Positions 1-7,679 of a stretch of 64,000 nucleotides of DNA are shown here, one piece after another; within the stretch, counting starts at the first letter, position 1, and every line of letters starts with the position of its first letter. Under the pieces are notes generated by a model. The model was not told the origin of the DNA, did not search any database, and saw only the letters and a program-made list of their open reading frames with translations. Position numbers and translations under genes: made by a program. The DNA comes from a virus, in the IMG/VR virus record IMGVR_UViG_3300003322_000968, positions 1 through 64,000 of that record. One strand, written 5' to 3'.

Positions 1-149
1 CATTCATACACAAATGGCCAGCCATCGCAGATGTCGCCTAATGTTATCAATAGGTCATTTTCTTTATCGAAGCCGGATCGCTCCAGGCATTGTTGTAACG
101 GAATATGTGCGCCATGCGGATCCCCCATTACGAAAGTTCTATTTGCCAT
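1..149 (-). CDS. Metallophosphoesterase, N-terminal part (cut by window edge)
   Basis: The reading frame starts at 149 and runs off the left edge, giving 49 residues. Near the start is MGDPHG, matching the GDxHG metal-binding motif of calcineurin-like phosphoesterases, and about 35 residues later GDICDGWP, matching GDxxDRGP. This is the layout of phage lambda-type Ser/Thr protein phosphatases and related enzymes. The substrate cannot be told from this fragment. The ATG overlaps the 3' end of the upstream gene (stop at 139), which supports this start and translational coupling. The usual Arg of GDxxDRG appears as Gly here. Confidence 0.7.
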   Translation of the reverse strand, partial: MANRTFVMGDPHGAHIPLQQCLERSGFDKENDLLITLGDICDGWPFVYE

Positions 150-435
150 AATAAGTTTCCTCCCACCACTTATTAAATTCTTCATCCTTTTGCTCTCTTT
201 GTTTACGCGCCCATTCGGTTTTGTATTCGCGTATCTGGTCTTTCTTCAGTTTTTCTTCTCTGACTTTTTTGAGATACCTATCATTGTGTTCTTTCTTTGT
301 TAATGGAGCTTTTTTAATCTGGCCCTTCTTTACAGGTACGATTTTACCTTCTTTTACCTTTTGACGGTAAATTTTTTTCGCTTCACGATCCTTCTTACGC
401 TTTTCTTCTATAGATTGCTTAGTGCCCTTTGCCAT
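139..435 (-). CDS. Small lysine-rich charged protein, unknown function
   Basis: 98 residues, extremely rich in Lys, Glu and Arg, with no hydrophobic segment; likely helical or coiled coil (for example EEKRKKDREAKK near residue 10). Such composition is common in small phage nucleic-acid-binding proteins, but no family is recognised. It overlaps the phosphoesterase start downstream by 11 bases and lies 12 bases after the HTH gene, so all three are probably cotranscribed. Confidence 0.6.
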   Translation of the reverse strand: MAKGTKQSIEEKRKKDREAKKIYRQKVKEGKIVPVKKGQIKKAPLTKKEHNDRYLKKVREEKLKKDQIREYKTEWARKQREQKDEEFNKWWEETYYGK

Positions 436-447
436 AATTAATAGTTT

Positions 448-678
448 TTATTTAAAGATTATGGTTGCCTTTTTATTTACGAGGTCATCAACCGACACAT
501 TGAAATATTTAGCAATTTGTTGTAACTCTTCATCTTTTATTTTAATGTTACGCGCGGGGGTTTCGATGTCGCCTATTCTGCGCTCAGATATTAGGTTTAG
601 TTCAATGCTAAGCTCCCTGGCGGATATATCGCGCTCCAACCGCAATAAACGCAAATTGTGGCCTATGTTATTAGACAT
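448..678 (-). CDS. XRE-family helix-turn-helix regulator
   Basis: 76 residues. The sequence IGHNLRLLRLERDISARELS followed by ERRIGDIETP and later IAKYFNVSVDDLV is the five-helix Cro/CI-type (XRE) fold occupying almost the whole protein. The ATG at 678 was chosen because the domain begins right after it; longer versions need a non-ATG start. It probably acts as a DNA-binding regulator of this leftward operon or of a remote phage promoter. It lies directly downstream of a 65-residue gene and of the conserved 34-bp box at 927-960. Confidence 0.75.
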   Translation of the reverse strand: MSNNIGHNLRLLRLERDISARELSIELNLISERRIGDIETPARNIKIKDEELQQIAKYFNVSVDDLVNKKATIIFK

Positions 679-679
679 A

Positions 680-877
680 TTAAGTTTTTTTGTTGTTGTA
701 TTTCTGTAATGCCAGCTCCATGGCAATAGGCGCATGGGGTATTTCTTTTAGAGCGGCGTAAAATAGATCTGTTAAATCCTGTGGCGTTAAGTTGTTGTGG
801 CGAACTGCTATCGCTTTGCCATTTGTAGATATGGCTATTCGGCGCCATTTGGGTGGCTTGTCGGAGGGAAAAGACAT
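680..877 (-). CDS. Hypothetical protein, 65 residues
   Basis: Start ATG at 877 (MSFPSDKPPKWRR). No recognised domain; mixed composition with a probable C-terminal helix containing ALKEIPHAPIAMELALQKY. The stop is one base from the HTH gene start, so the two are cotranscribed. Upstream, a conserved box (927-960) carries its own ATG that opens a 13-codon mini-ORF ending 10 bases before this start. Translation could also begin at an in-frame TTG at 922. Confidence 0.5.
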   Translation of the reverse strand: MSFPSDKPPKWRRIAISTNGKAIAVRHNNLTPQDLTDLFYAALKEIPHAPIAMELALQKYNNKKT

Positions 878-926
878 AGGATGAGGTTTACGGTTTAATG
901 ATTTTAATAGTAAATAGCGCAAAGAT

Positions 927-960
927 CATAAGCCGTCGGGGTGTTTAATTGTTAATTAAT
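927..960 (-). promoter_or_regulatory. Fourth, diverged copy of the start-associated 35-bp box, with a 13-codon mini-ORF
   Basis: Read on the minus strand this begins ATTAATTAACAAT and ends GACGGCTTATG. It aligns along its full length with the three boxes at 44719-44753, 44861-44895 and 46126-46160, with a handful of mismatches and a one-base gap. Its ATG (929) opens a 13-residue ORF ending at 888, just before the next gene. Likely a promoter, operator or leader for the left-end operon. Confidence 0.55.
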
Positions 961-977
961 ATCCCCTAATGTAGCAA

Positions 978-1379
978 TTATTCTGAATTATTATCCAATT
1001 TATTTTTACTTTTTTGAAGCATTTTTTCAAAAGGCGTGAGCGTATCGTATTGATCTTCAGGTTTATGTACTACTTCTGGGATGATCTCCGCCGGTATATC
1101 AATCTTAGCCGGCTCCGGCTCTACCGGTAACGCGGCTTCGCGAATAGCAGCATCAATCTTTAGCAGGTTATTATTATATTCTTCAGTTTCTTTTTTGGTG
1201 GCATACCGAAAATAATGGCCTTTAGCCTGCTTTGTTTTTCCATTGATGTTGTAGGATATAACGACCTGGGATAAATTATAAAAATCAGCAGCTGCCTTGC
1301 TCGACTCCCAGTAAGCTACCGGCTTACCGCCAGGTTTATCTAACTCTATAATTGGTTTTTTTAAATTAGGATTTGCCAT
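978..1379 (-). CDS. NUMOD1-like DNA-binding domain protein
   Basis: 133 residues from ATG 1379. Residues ~18-58 (VAYWESSKAAADFYNLSQV, then INGKTKQAKGHYFRY) match the pattern of NUMOD1 modules: aromatic-x-S-x-x-A-A, a helix-turn-helix, and a terminal G-x-x-F-R-Y. NUMOD modules normally give DNA specificity to homing endonucleases, but no nuclease domain follows. The C-terminal half is acidic and proline-rich. It may be a relic of a homing endonuclease or a stand-alone DNA-binding protein. It overlaps the 3' end of the upstream glycosyltransferase gene by 14 bases. Confidence 0.5.
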   Translation of the reverse strand: MANPNLKKPIIELDKPGGKPVAYWESSKAAADFYNLSQVVISYNINGKTKQAKGHYFRYATKKETEEYNNNLLKIDAAIREAALPVEPEPAKIDIPAEIIPEVVHKPEDQYDTLTPFEKMLQKSKNKLDNNSE

Positions 1380-1953
1380 AATATATACATTCTGGTGGTA
1401 AAATTTTAGGATCACAGTTATAGTCAACCATTTGTTGTGCGTTGCTGCTCCAACCAGGGTGCTGAAGGGCGGCGAATGGCGCGCAGACGTAATAACTACC
1501 GACTATGGGCTGATCATCAATGTGTTTGTTTTCGGGTGTTGATAGGAATTTATCATAGTAAACCTCGCTAATTATATAACAGTGAAGGCCGGCAAATTTG
1601 CCAATTGGTATAGCTCCGGTCCTTTTGCCAACTTGCTGCAATGTTTGCTGGTCCAGACCATAAGCTCCTGCCAAATACAGATCAAAATACTCCGGCTTAT
1701 TCGCTAAGAAGTACTGCCAACCATCTGGCGCCGGGAACATTACATCTTCTTCCATGATGCAGATCTCAGGCAAATGGTGATCCACGGCAAATTGCACGAT
1801 TTGCTTATGGCTCAGATTAATGCTACGAACAACGTTAAGAGGGTCATATATCGGCTCCCAGAACTTAGCGTCGATGCCTTGGCGATCTAATTCCGCATAA
1901 AGGGTTTCATTTGGTCGCGGCCTTACCGGGTTTATTAATATATGCGCTATCAT
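1366..1953 (-). CDS. Glycosyltransferase-like protein (GT25-like)
   Basis: 195 residues. It begins MIAHILINPVRPRP and contains INLSHKQIVQFAVDHHLPEICIMEEDV; a short strand followed by an acidic E/D-rich metal-binding loop after a substrate helix is typical of GT-A fold family 25 (LPS-type) transferases. Later AGLHCYIISEVYYDKFL and HIDDQP resemble the acceptor end of that family. Catalytic role and sugar are not determinable. It is one of five glycosyltransferase-like genes at 1.4-7.7 kb, so joint action on one glycan (virion decoration, host surface sugar or DNA) is plausible. Confidence 0.55.
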   Translation of the reverse strand: MIAHILINPVRPRPNETLYAELDRQGIDAKFWEPIYDPLNVVRSINLSHKQIVQFAVDHHLPEICIMEEDVMFPAPDGWQYFLANKPEYFDLYLAGAYGLDQQTLQQVGKRTGAIPIGKFAGLHCYIISEVYYDKFLSTPENKHIDDQPIVGSYYVCAPFAALQHPGWSSNAQQMVDYNCDPKILPPECIYYGKS

Positions 1954-1958
1954 GTAGT

Positions 1959-2096
1959 TTAATTTTCACTCCAATGATCGACCCAGCTCCTGAATGTATT
2001 GCTTTTGTTATACAGTATAACAGCGGCTAAGACGCCCAAACAAAACAGCCCCCACATAACCAAAATCGTAATTAAAACGTACAATAGATTGATCAT
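1959..2096 (-). CDS. Small single-pass membrane protein, 45 residues
   Basis: The minus-strand ORF starts at 2096, where its ATGA overlaps the TGA stop of the upstream methyltransferase-like gene. It encodes MINLLYVLITILVMWGLFCL and more: a single hydrophobic helix of about 28 residues followed by a polar tail ending HWSEN. The tight stop/start overlap and the small gap to the next gene argue that it is real. Function unknown; an accessory membrane or anchoring protein is possible. Confidence 0.6.
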   Translation of the reverse strand: MINLLYVLITILVMWGLFCLGVLAAVILYNKSNTFRSWVDHWSEN

Positions 2097-2743
2097 ATAA
2101 ATTTTATTTGATCATTAATAATTGTTTTCCAGTTATTGAATTCATACAAATTGCTCACTACCGTTGTATGTGGCGCGCCTTCCACAATAAGGTCACAACG
2201 AAACTTAAAAGAGTTTAGGATCTCACTAAGGCCATAAACATATTCGGCGTCCGGCTCCGTATCATGCACAATGATCAGCTTGGCAATATTGCTATGCTTA
2301 CTAATTAAATATTTGCGCAATTCTGCCGGCGCGCAATCAATGAATACAATTGATCCTTTCCAGACATTGACATGCATGTAATTGGGTTCATAAAACAAAG
2401 TATGGTTTTTATGAGCCCAGATATTGTCGTCATATTCAATTGCGTTATACGATTTGTCTTTAATTAATTCAAACCATTGGTAGTCGCTTTCATAACTGAT
2501 GCAGTCGTTTGCCGGGAATTTCTCAGCATATAATGATTGTAATAATGGTGTGCTTCCCTGCCCAGTTCCGAATTCAAAAAAGCCCATATGGTGCATGTTC
2601 ATAATGGCCCTATATAGCATTGGCCTATGTGATGAAAAATCATCAACCGGCATCCAACTATCCGGAATTTCCGGATGGTCTAATGGAAGCGGCACACCGC
2701 GTTCGATTATAGGTTCAGGTATCTTCTTTTTGCGTTTAGCCAT
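2093..2743 (-). CDS. SAM-dependent methyltransferase-like protein
   Basis: 216 residues from ATG 2743, which falls just after the preceding gene's stop. FFEFGTGQGSTPLLQ (~residues 49-63) is a class I methyltransferase motif I (E/D-x-G-x-G-x-G). VFIDCAPAELRKYL, and IIVHDTEPD further on, resemble the later strands of the Rossmann core as in FkbM-like or macrocin-O-methyltransferase-like enzymes. The substrate is unknown; sugars or peptides are possible given the neighbouring glycosyltransferases. Confidence 0.6.
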   Translation of the reverse strand: MAKRKKKIPEPIIERGVPLPLDHPEIPDSWMPVDDFSSHRPMLYRAIMNMHHMGFFEFGTGQGSTPLLQSLYAEKFPANDCISYESDYQWFELIKDKSYNAIEYDDNIWAHKNHTLFYEPNYMHVNVWKGSIVFIDCAPAELRKYLISKHSNIAKLIIVHDTEPDAEYVYGLSEILNSFKFRCDLIVEGAPHTTVVSNLYEFNNWKTIINDQIKFI

Positions 2744-2744
2744 A

Positions 2745-3329
2745 TTATTCAATTGTCCATATTCCGGTTTGCCAAGGATGGCCATCATGATCTTTATGAT
2801 CTTCTTGCAAATAAATGTTTCCTGTGAAACTCCTCAAGGCTTCTTCCGCAGCTGGGCATATAAACACATAATCCTGTTGCCAATTATCCACGATTAACGT
2901 TAGTGGGCGCAGTAACGTTAGCGCCTTTAAAATACATTCATAACGCAGAATACCATCTACGACAACAATATCGGGAGTATACCACGCCGGCACCTCCGTG
3001 TAAAAATCAATCTTTGTTTGATCTCCTTCATGAACATTTCGGTAATGTATCTCCACCTTTGACTGTAATCCTAATTCATTCTTGCGGGCAACTATATCGG
3101 CAAACCATTGCTGATTGGCTTCAATAGAAAACACATACTTACACTTATCGGCCCACCATAATGTAGATAGGCCAGCTCCCCACTCGAGCACGAGCTTATC
3201 GGCAAGATCCCAGGTTTTTATAGCATCCATGGCGCTGTTTACAAGCCACGGCTCTACTAAATTATTTGTAGGATCGAATCTTTGCCCGAAGGATAATCCT
3301 ATTCTACTTGTATGCCCATTTGAATCCAT
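2745..3329 (-). CDS. SAM-dependent methyltransferase-like protein
   Basis: 194 residues. LVLEWGAGLSTLWWADK (~45-61) is motif I of a class I methyltransferase, followed by VFSIEANQQWFADIV (motif II, acidic residue for the ribose) and DIVVVDGILRYECI. It is probably a distant paralog of the next gene, since both share the order of motifs. It overlaps the upstream HNH gene by 26 bases, so the endonuclease seems to have inserted just ahead of it. Confidence 0.6.
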   Translation of the reverse strand: MDSNGHTSRIGLSFGQRFDPTNNLVEPWLVNSAMDAIKTWDLADKLVLEWGAGLSTLWWADKCKYVFSIEANQQWFADIVARKNELGLQSKVEIHYRNVHEGDQTKIDFYTEVPAWYTPDIVVVDGILRYECILKALTLLRPLTLIVDNWQQDYVFICPAAEEALRSFTGNIYLQEDHKDHDGHPWQTGIWTIE

Positions 3330-3897
3330 ATGCTGTTTTTCCTCTTTTTATGATGACTCTTGATATTGTTGATTTTTTGCCATTCACGGCTAATGCGGCG
3401 GCAGCTAATGACGAAAATTCACTGATTGTTTCTCCGTTCTCATTCAGCTGCAATGTAATGTTCTTCTGGCGCCACGGCTTTGCCTTGAAATGATTTGAAT
3501 TATTTTTAAACCTTCCATTGACAGCGGAATATAGAACATTATCGTGCTTCGTTTTGTATTCAAGATTGAGATAATAATTGTTTTGACGATTAAAGTCAAT
3601 ATGATTTATCTCAAGCTCATTTGAGTACCCGTCAATAAACAAAAAAGCCACAAGCCTATGAATTTTCCATCTTTGCGTTAAGCCATTAAAACATAGCGTT
3701 ACTTCAAGATAGTTATCAGCATTTCTGAACGGGGTTAATAGGCCAGCCCTTTTTGAATATTTTATGCCGTTTTTATCGATCCTGAAATTTGCAACTCTCC
3801 TTACTCTACCATGATTGCTGCATTCATAAGCCCCTTCGAACATTGGTATTGGCTTCCATGTTTCTTCTGTTTGTGTTAATTTACCAATATCAACCAT
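3304..3897 (-). CDS. HNH homing endonuclease with NUMOD4 domain
   Basis: 197 residues. The N-terminus EETWKPIPMFEGAYECSNHG (~11-30) is a NUMOD4 module. It is followed by an HNH core: IHRLVAFLFIDG, LEINHIDFNRQNNYYLNLEY and KHDNVLYS (~80-120). The C-terminus LAAAALAVNGKKSTISRVIIKR looks like a NUMOD1-type helix-turn-helix. Such free-standing enzymes nick or cut cognate sites and spread between phages. It overlaps the methyltransferase downstream and sits 3 bases after the next upstream gene, consistent with neat insertion into a pre-existing operon. Confidence 0.85.
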   Translation of the reverse strand: MVDIGKLTQTEETWKPIPMFEGAYECSNHGRVRRVANFRIDKNGIKYSKRAGLLTPFRNADNYLEVTLCFNGLTQRWKIHRLVAFLFIDGYSNELEINHIDFNRQNNYYLNLEYKTKHDNVLYSAVNGRFKNNSNHFKAKPWRQKNITLQLNENGETISEFSSLAAAALAVNGKKSTISRVIIKRGKTAYGFKWAYK

Positions 3898-3899
3898 AA

Positions 3900-4166
3900 T
3901 CAGAATAATTTTCCATCCATGTATTTCTGTTCTACTTCATAAGGATTTGCAATGTATTGCGCAAGCAGGCTGATTAGCTGGCTTGCTTGTTCAATTGCAA
4001 TTGTTTGGCATCCGACCTCGACAAAAAAGCCTTTGTCAAGCTGCCTAATAGTTAGTTGTCGCATTTTGAAACTTAGCGGTGCGGCTCCGTGTTCGCTTAT
4101 CATTCTATTGGCCTGTTCTCTTGTGGCTGGTTGTTCATGTCCAGGCATCGGCGCTTGTGTATTCAT
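3900..4166 (-). CDS. Hypothetical protein, 88 residues (paralog of the 4184 gene)
   Basis: The N-terminus is polar and Gln/Pro-rich. The second half (GFFVEVGCQTIAIEQASQLI, then NPYEVEQKY) matches the neighbouring 71-residue protein in spacing and pattern (GYIIAIGRRSFTIHALEKVL, then DPTEFEKEF). This suggests a small alpha/beta domain duplicated in tandem. No known family recognised. Start ATG at 4166. Confidence 0.55.
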   Translation of the reverse strand: MNTQAPMPGHEQPATREQANRMISEHGAAPLSFKMRQLTIRQLDKGFFVEVGCQTIAIEQASQLISLLAQYIANPYEVEQKYMDGKLF

Positions 4167-4183
4167 TATATATATTTATTGGG

Positions 4184-4399
4184 TTATAAATTGTCTAAAT
4201 AGCTAAAAAAGGAATTACTGTAAAACTCTTTTTCGAATTCAGTTGGATCTTTAAGAAAACGTTCGGTAAATTTTAACACCTTCTCAAGGGCATGGATTGT
4301 AAAGGACCTTCGACCAATGGCGATTATATAACCCAGTGATCCGTCTTCAATAATAACTTTGCTAATTTCAATATTATTTACTTGGACTTTTGGTGTCAT
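4184..4399 (-). CDS. Hypothetical protein, 71 residues (paralog of the 3900 gene)
   Basis: A compact protein with two or three predicted strands then a helix, ending KDPTEFEKEFYSNSFFSYLD. It shares its core pattern with the adjacent 88-residue protein, so the two are likely a tandem duplication. The ATG overlaps the stop of the upstream glycosyltransferase-like gene by 4 bases (ATGA type), supporting cotranslation. Function unknown. Confidence 0.55.
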   Translation of the reverse strand: MTPKVQVNNIEISKVIIEDGSLGYIIAIGRRSFTIHALEKVLKFTERFLKDPTEFEKEFYSNSFFSYLDNL

Positions 4400-5208
4400 A
4401 AAAGCTTTACATATTCATTTCTGTAATCAATCATCCAATCGAAATTGTCATCGGGATACATGGTCTGAAATAGATCGAGAATTGATTTAAAATTATCTTC
4501 TGTATATCCAGGCCTTTTCATATGAGCATCTATGATACCAGGCGGTATTGCTTCCGGCCAGCCATCGCGATCAGCACGCCGTGTTGCGAATTGAGTGCCG
4601 GGCGCGGCGCGCAAATGTTCAAATACTAATTCATCGCTTTTTTTAAGTGCATTAAATATGGTTTCTTGGTCTTTGGACCATAAGTTTCCCCTAAAATGTT
4701 CGCATTCTATTGCGCCAAGTAAATCATCAAGCTTTTCCTGAGCAGAAACTCCAAGGGGAATATTCATTACCTCTCGCCAGATTTTGGCAGGCATTCCAAT
4801 GAAACATATTGGGTATTGATTTTCGGGAACCAGATCAGCTCCAGCAACGTGAACATAGCCATCATTGAATTGATTAAAATATCCCCTATTAAAAACCGCC
4901 ATATCAATATCTCCGGTGATTAATACTTCGTCATCCTGGAATAATGGCAATGCGGCACCGTATAAGCGAGAGCATTGGGCGTAGGTGGCTTCTTTGTCTT
5001 TAGGACAATTGTAAACAGCAAATCTATTATTGCCTTGGCTTTGAAAATAATTTCTCATGACTCTACGCCTCCTTTGTCTTACCACATCGCCACAATCATC
5101 TGGTATAAAGCAAACCACATCAATACCCAGCTTATTCCAGGCCCAGGTAGTTATGGGAAGGAAGAAAAGATATTGATTGTCATAGGTTGTGGAGAGAATT
5201 GCAGTCAT
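4396..5208 (-). CDS. Glycosyltransferase-like protein, 270 residues
   Basis: The N-terminus MTAILSTTYDNQYLFFLPIT, followed by LGIDVVCFIPD, suggests a Rossmann-type nucleotide-sugar-binding domain. EVLITGDIDMAVFNRGYF (~94-111) carries a D-x-D motif typical of GT-A enzymes that bind Mn2+ and a nucleotide-sugar. PICFIGMPAKIWREVM and later DAHMKRPGY resemble acceptor-side segments. Exact family and sugar unknown. Start overlaps the stop of the upstream gene by 4 bases. Confidence 0.55.
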   Translation of the reverse strand: MTAILSTTYDNQYLFFLPITTWAWNKLGIDVVCFIPDDCGDVVRQRRRRVMRNYFQSQGNNRFAVYNCPKDKEATYAQCSRLYGAALPLFQDDEVLITGDIDMAVFNRGYFNQFNDGYVHVAGADLVPENQYPICFIGMPAKIWREVMNIPLGVSAQEKLDDLLGAIECEHFRGNLWSKDQETIFNALKKSDELVFEHLRAAPGTQFATRRADRDGWPEAIPPGIIDAHMKRPGYTEDNFKSILDLFQTMYPDDNFDWMIDYRNEYVKLL

Positions 5209-5480
5209 TTTAGTACTTTTTCAATACTGAGTTCTTTTAAACAATGTTCGTACATCCCATTATCCTCTAAAAGCTTGTCTACATCTATTTTGGCTATTGC
5301 GCGTTGATCCATATCCACCATAACAATATTCTCAAGTATGATTCTGTATGGTATATGATTCATACTTAATTTATATTTCTTCAATTCTTGATTCAACTCC
5401 CATGCAAGATCCATTATCCTACATATTTCAAGTAGCTGAGTAGATTCAAAAAAGTTGACGGCATATAACTGCTGGCTCAT
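5205..5480 (-). CDS. Hypothetical protein, 91 residues
   Basis: Starts MSQQLYAVNFFESTQLLEIC and appears mainly helical, with AWELNQELKKYKLSMNHIPY in the middle. No motif recognised. It lies between two glycosyltransferase-like genes with a 4-base overlap on one side and a 9-base gap on the other, so it belongs to the same leftward operon. Confidence 0.5.
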   Translation of the reverse strand: MSQQLYAVNFFESTQLLEICRIMDLAWELNQELKKYKLSMNHIPYRIILENIVMVDMDQRAIAKIDVDKLLEDNGMYEHCLKELSIEKVLK

Positions 5481-5489
5481 AATAATTGT

Positions 5490-6182
5490 TTATCCTATTC
5501 CTTGTATCCAAAATATTAATTCATGTAAATTGTAATCGGTGCCATAATAGGCAACAAAATCCCTATCTTCCCCAGCTGTTTTAATCCCCATCTTATGTAG
5601 TATAACCGAGGCGGCGCTTTGGTCCTGGCGGCTGAATTTGAATAGCGGGTGATGACTGTCATTAGGATCATGAAACCTTGCTCCATTAAACATCCCATCA
5701 AGCATGTATTGCCGCCAGTTCTCAAAGAACTCTTTACCCTTAGGATTGTCGATATTTATTCCTACTAAACCGGTTGCAAACTCACTTACATCGGTAAGGT
5801 CATCTCGAACTAAACCGGCATAGTTCAATAAGGCGTCGGTAGTTGTCTCAGCTAGCGAATAGCCCGATTTAAAGAAGTATAAACCATGTTCGTTGATATA
5901 ATCAAATACTGGCATTATAGGCTTTATGGCGTATATGCTGGCATCAGCCCATAAGACTATCCTATAACCGCGCCGAAAGGCTTCCTCAAAGCAGTACACC
6001 TTAAAGGCATATGGATATTCATTTACCGGTGGGCAACCTGATGGTAATTCATCTTTCCAGGTTAATATATCGCCAGCCCAGCCGGTAAAGTTTAAGCTGC
6101 GCTCAAGCCGTTTAACACCAACGGGATAATGACCGCCGAAGCCGAATGAAATGACGCAAGCTTGATTATTGGTTAGATCCAT
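5490..6182 (-). CDS. Glycosyltransferase-like protein, 230 residues
   Basis: SFGFGGHYPVGVKRLERSLN (~12-31) followed by YPYAFKVYCFEEAFRRGYRI and VLWADASIYAIKPI (~77-90) fits a GT-A fold enzyme whose metal-binding motif is degenerate (ADAS in place of D-x-D). FATGLVGINIDNPKGKEFFE resembles the middle region of nucleotide-diphospho-sugar transferases. Part of the 1.4-7.7 kb glycosyltransferase group; target unknown. Confidence 0.55.
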   Translation of the reverse strand: MDLTNNQACVISFGFGGHYPVGVKRLERSLNFTGWAGDILTWKDELPSGCPPVNEYPYAFKVYCFEEAFRRGYRIVLWADASIYAIKPIMPVFDYINEHGLYFFKSGYSLAETTTDALLNYAGLVRDDLTDVSEFATGLVGINIDNPKGKEFFENWRQYMLDGMFNGARFHDPNDSHHPLFKFSRQDQSAASVILHKMGIKTAGEDRDFVAYYGTDYNLHELIFWIQGIG

Positions 6183-6191
6183 GTTGTTGAT

Positions 6192-6398
6192 TTATGCTGT
6201 TGCTGCTTTAACTGCCCACATTGCCGCCTCCTCAAAAGAGGTCTGTGCTAGGGATGCGAGACGAGCATCTTTCTGCTTAAATGATTCGCAGATATTTATA
6301 AGTTCTGCTGTTCTGAATTTAATATCATCAACAAATGTTGATCCGCTTACATTAAAGTCGGTGCGCACTCTTTGTTCGCCAATTGATTTTTCTGACAT
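6192..6398 (-). CDS. Candidate Acb2/Tad1-type hairpin protein (cyclic-nucleotide sponge)
   Basis: 68 residues: GEQRVRTDFNVSG, then VDDIKFRTAELINICES, then RLASLAQTSFEEAAMWAVKA. From memory this matches a common small phage protein with R-V-R-x-x-F-N-x-S-G at the start and E-x-A-A-M-W-A-V-K-A at the end, predicted as two long helices and grouped with the Acb2/Tad1 hairpin fold. Acb2 proteins bind cyclic di- and tri-nucleotides and block CBASS (and some Thoeris) defence. Assignment rests on motif memory, and sponge activity here is inference. It lies between two glycosyltransferase genes. Confidence 0.5.
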   Translation of the reverse strand: MSEKSIGEQRVRTDFNVSGSTFVDDIKFRTAELINICESFKQKDARLASLAQTSFEEAAMWAVKAATA

Positions 6399-6414
6399 AA
6401 ATTATTATTAATAG

Positions 6415-7011
6415 TTATGAAATACCGTATCGTTGATTATGTGGTGTTGAGTTATACAAATAGTGATAAATGAATTCATCTATATAATTCTCCTTCTGCA
6501 GTAACGGATATATCGCTTGCGCGAAAGCGTGATCTTCGCCAAATCTGATGGGCGGTATGGGACACTGCAAACATAATCTCGTTTTAATAGGGGTTTTAAA
6601 AAATGGCGTTCTTACATGATTAAAACCATCTACATTATCGGCCCACCCACCATACCTAATACTGAAGTTTGAAGATTCAACACGCTTACCATCAAATATG
6701 CATAGCTCTTTAAAGCCTACACAGTCACAATCCATATCTTTGATCTCATCTATAATCAATGGGAGTGCTTGATAATGTAAAAAATCGTCATCGTCAACCT
6801 GCCATGAATATACGCCATTTGCCATACGATATAACCTATTACGCTTATCCCCGATCGTAATCTCTTTATTATCCTGAAGAAATAATATCTCTACAAGATC
6901 ATGCAAATCATAATCTATAATCTGGCGATTGATGAATTGCTTGAGCTTATGAAATTGCTCAGCTCGTTCAATGACAGTTGGGATTAATATTGATAAAAGT
7001 TTTTCGCTCAT
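6415..7011 (-). CDS. Family 2-like glycosyltransferase
   Basis: 198 residues. LLSILIPTVIERAEQFHKL (~5-23) is the opening strand of GT2 enzymes, GDKRNRLYRMANG (~53-66) the middle conserved segment, and VYSWQVDDDDFLH (~67-79) the metal-binding D-D-D-D loop. RFGEDHAFAQAIYPLL (~157-172) supplies the E-D-x-x-F/L motif often seen near the catalytic base. Compact compared with the usual 220-300 residues. Its start overlaps the next upstream gene's stop by 4 bases. Confidence 0.7.
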   Translation of the reverse strand: MSEKLLSILIPTVIERAEQFHKLKQFINRQIIDYDLHDLVEILFLQDNKEITIGDKRNRLYRMANGVYSWQVDDDDFLHYQALPLIIDEIKDMDCDCVGFKELCIFDGKRVESSNFSIRYGGWADNVDGFNHVRTPFFKTPIKTRLCLQCPIPPIRFGEDHAFAQAIYPLLQKENYIDEFIYHYLYNSTPHNQRYGIS

Positions 7012-7679
7012 AAATCAAATCCAAAATTTGCTGCCTTTCTTCTATAATAAATTTTTTCATCATGCCCCCACATATTCTGTTGCCGATCAAATTGTTCATC
7101 TCTTGGAAGATGCCCATAGGCGGGATTTAAATGATTGATAATTTGAATACCATTATAGAAATACTTATTTCTTAATTTGGCGCAATCCATGCTTTCGTTA
7201 TCTGCAAAAACACTCCAATACAACGGATTATATATCCATAAATCACGTTCAAAATACTTGCGACCAGCAACATACAAAACTGGTACAGCCAGCTTTGCGT
7301 CGTTATCTAATACGTGCAGAAGACCATCTGTATCGGGGGCGTTTATTGCAAAATATTCCCTGATTAAATTGTCAAATCCGTAAACAATGAATCGTATATC
7401 GTCGCTAACCGCCACGCAAATATCCCAGCCGGTTATATCCTCCATATCACGATTAAACGCATCAATCTTTGTCCTGGATAATCCCCACATTGCAGTTGTA
7501 TGAGCATAGCCATTTATGCGCGCTTTCACCTCCTCGTTGTTCATTGTAGGATCATCAATATCTAATGTACAAACAATGTGGAAGTTCTCTTTATCCGCTA
7601 TCATTGAATGCAGATTATCCAGAGTTTGAAAGAACCGTTCGGGCCTCTGTCTACTTGGAAACTTAAAAAGTATCTTCAT
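7008..7679 (-). CDS. Glycosyltransferase-like protein, 223 residues
   Basis: MKILFKFPSRQRPERFFQTL looks like the first strand and helix of a GT2-type GT-A fold. FHIVCTLDIDDPTMN (~33-47) carries D-I-D-D, and VSDDIRFIVYGFDN (~91-104) holds S-D-D, the likely metal site. Later DEQFDRQQNMWGHDEKIY (~193-210) contains a downstream acidic pair. The Arg-rich start (RQRPERF) is common in phage-encoded members. It is the promoter-proximal glycosyltransferase of the group. Confidence 0.55.
   Translation of the reverse strand: MKILFKFPSRQRPERFFQTLDNLHSMIADKENFHIVCTLDIDDPTMNNEEVKARINGYAHTTAMWGLSRTKIDAFNRDMEDITGWDICVAVSDDIRFIVYGFDNLIREYFAINAPDTDGLLHVLDNDAKLAVPVLYVAGRKYFERDLWIYNPLYWSVFADNESMDCAKLRNKYFYNGIQIINHLNPAYGHLPRDEQFDRQQNMWGHDEKIYYRRKAANFGFDL

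Noticed and set aside
31-303. Plus-strand ORF of 90 codons at the left edge
   Set aside because: Low-complexity Phe-rich translation opposite the lysine-rich minus gene; a shadow frame.
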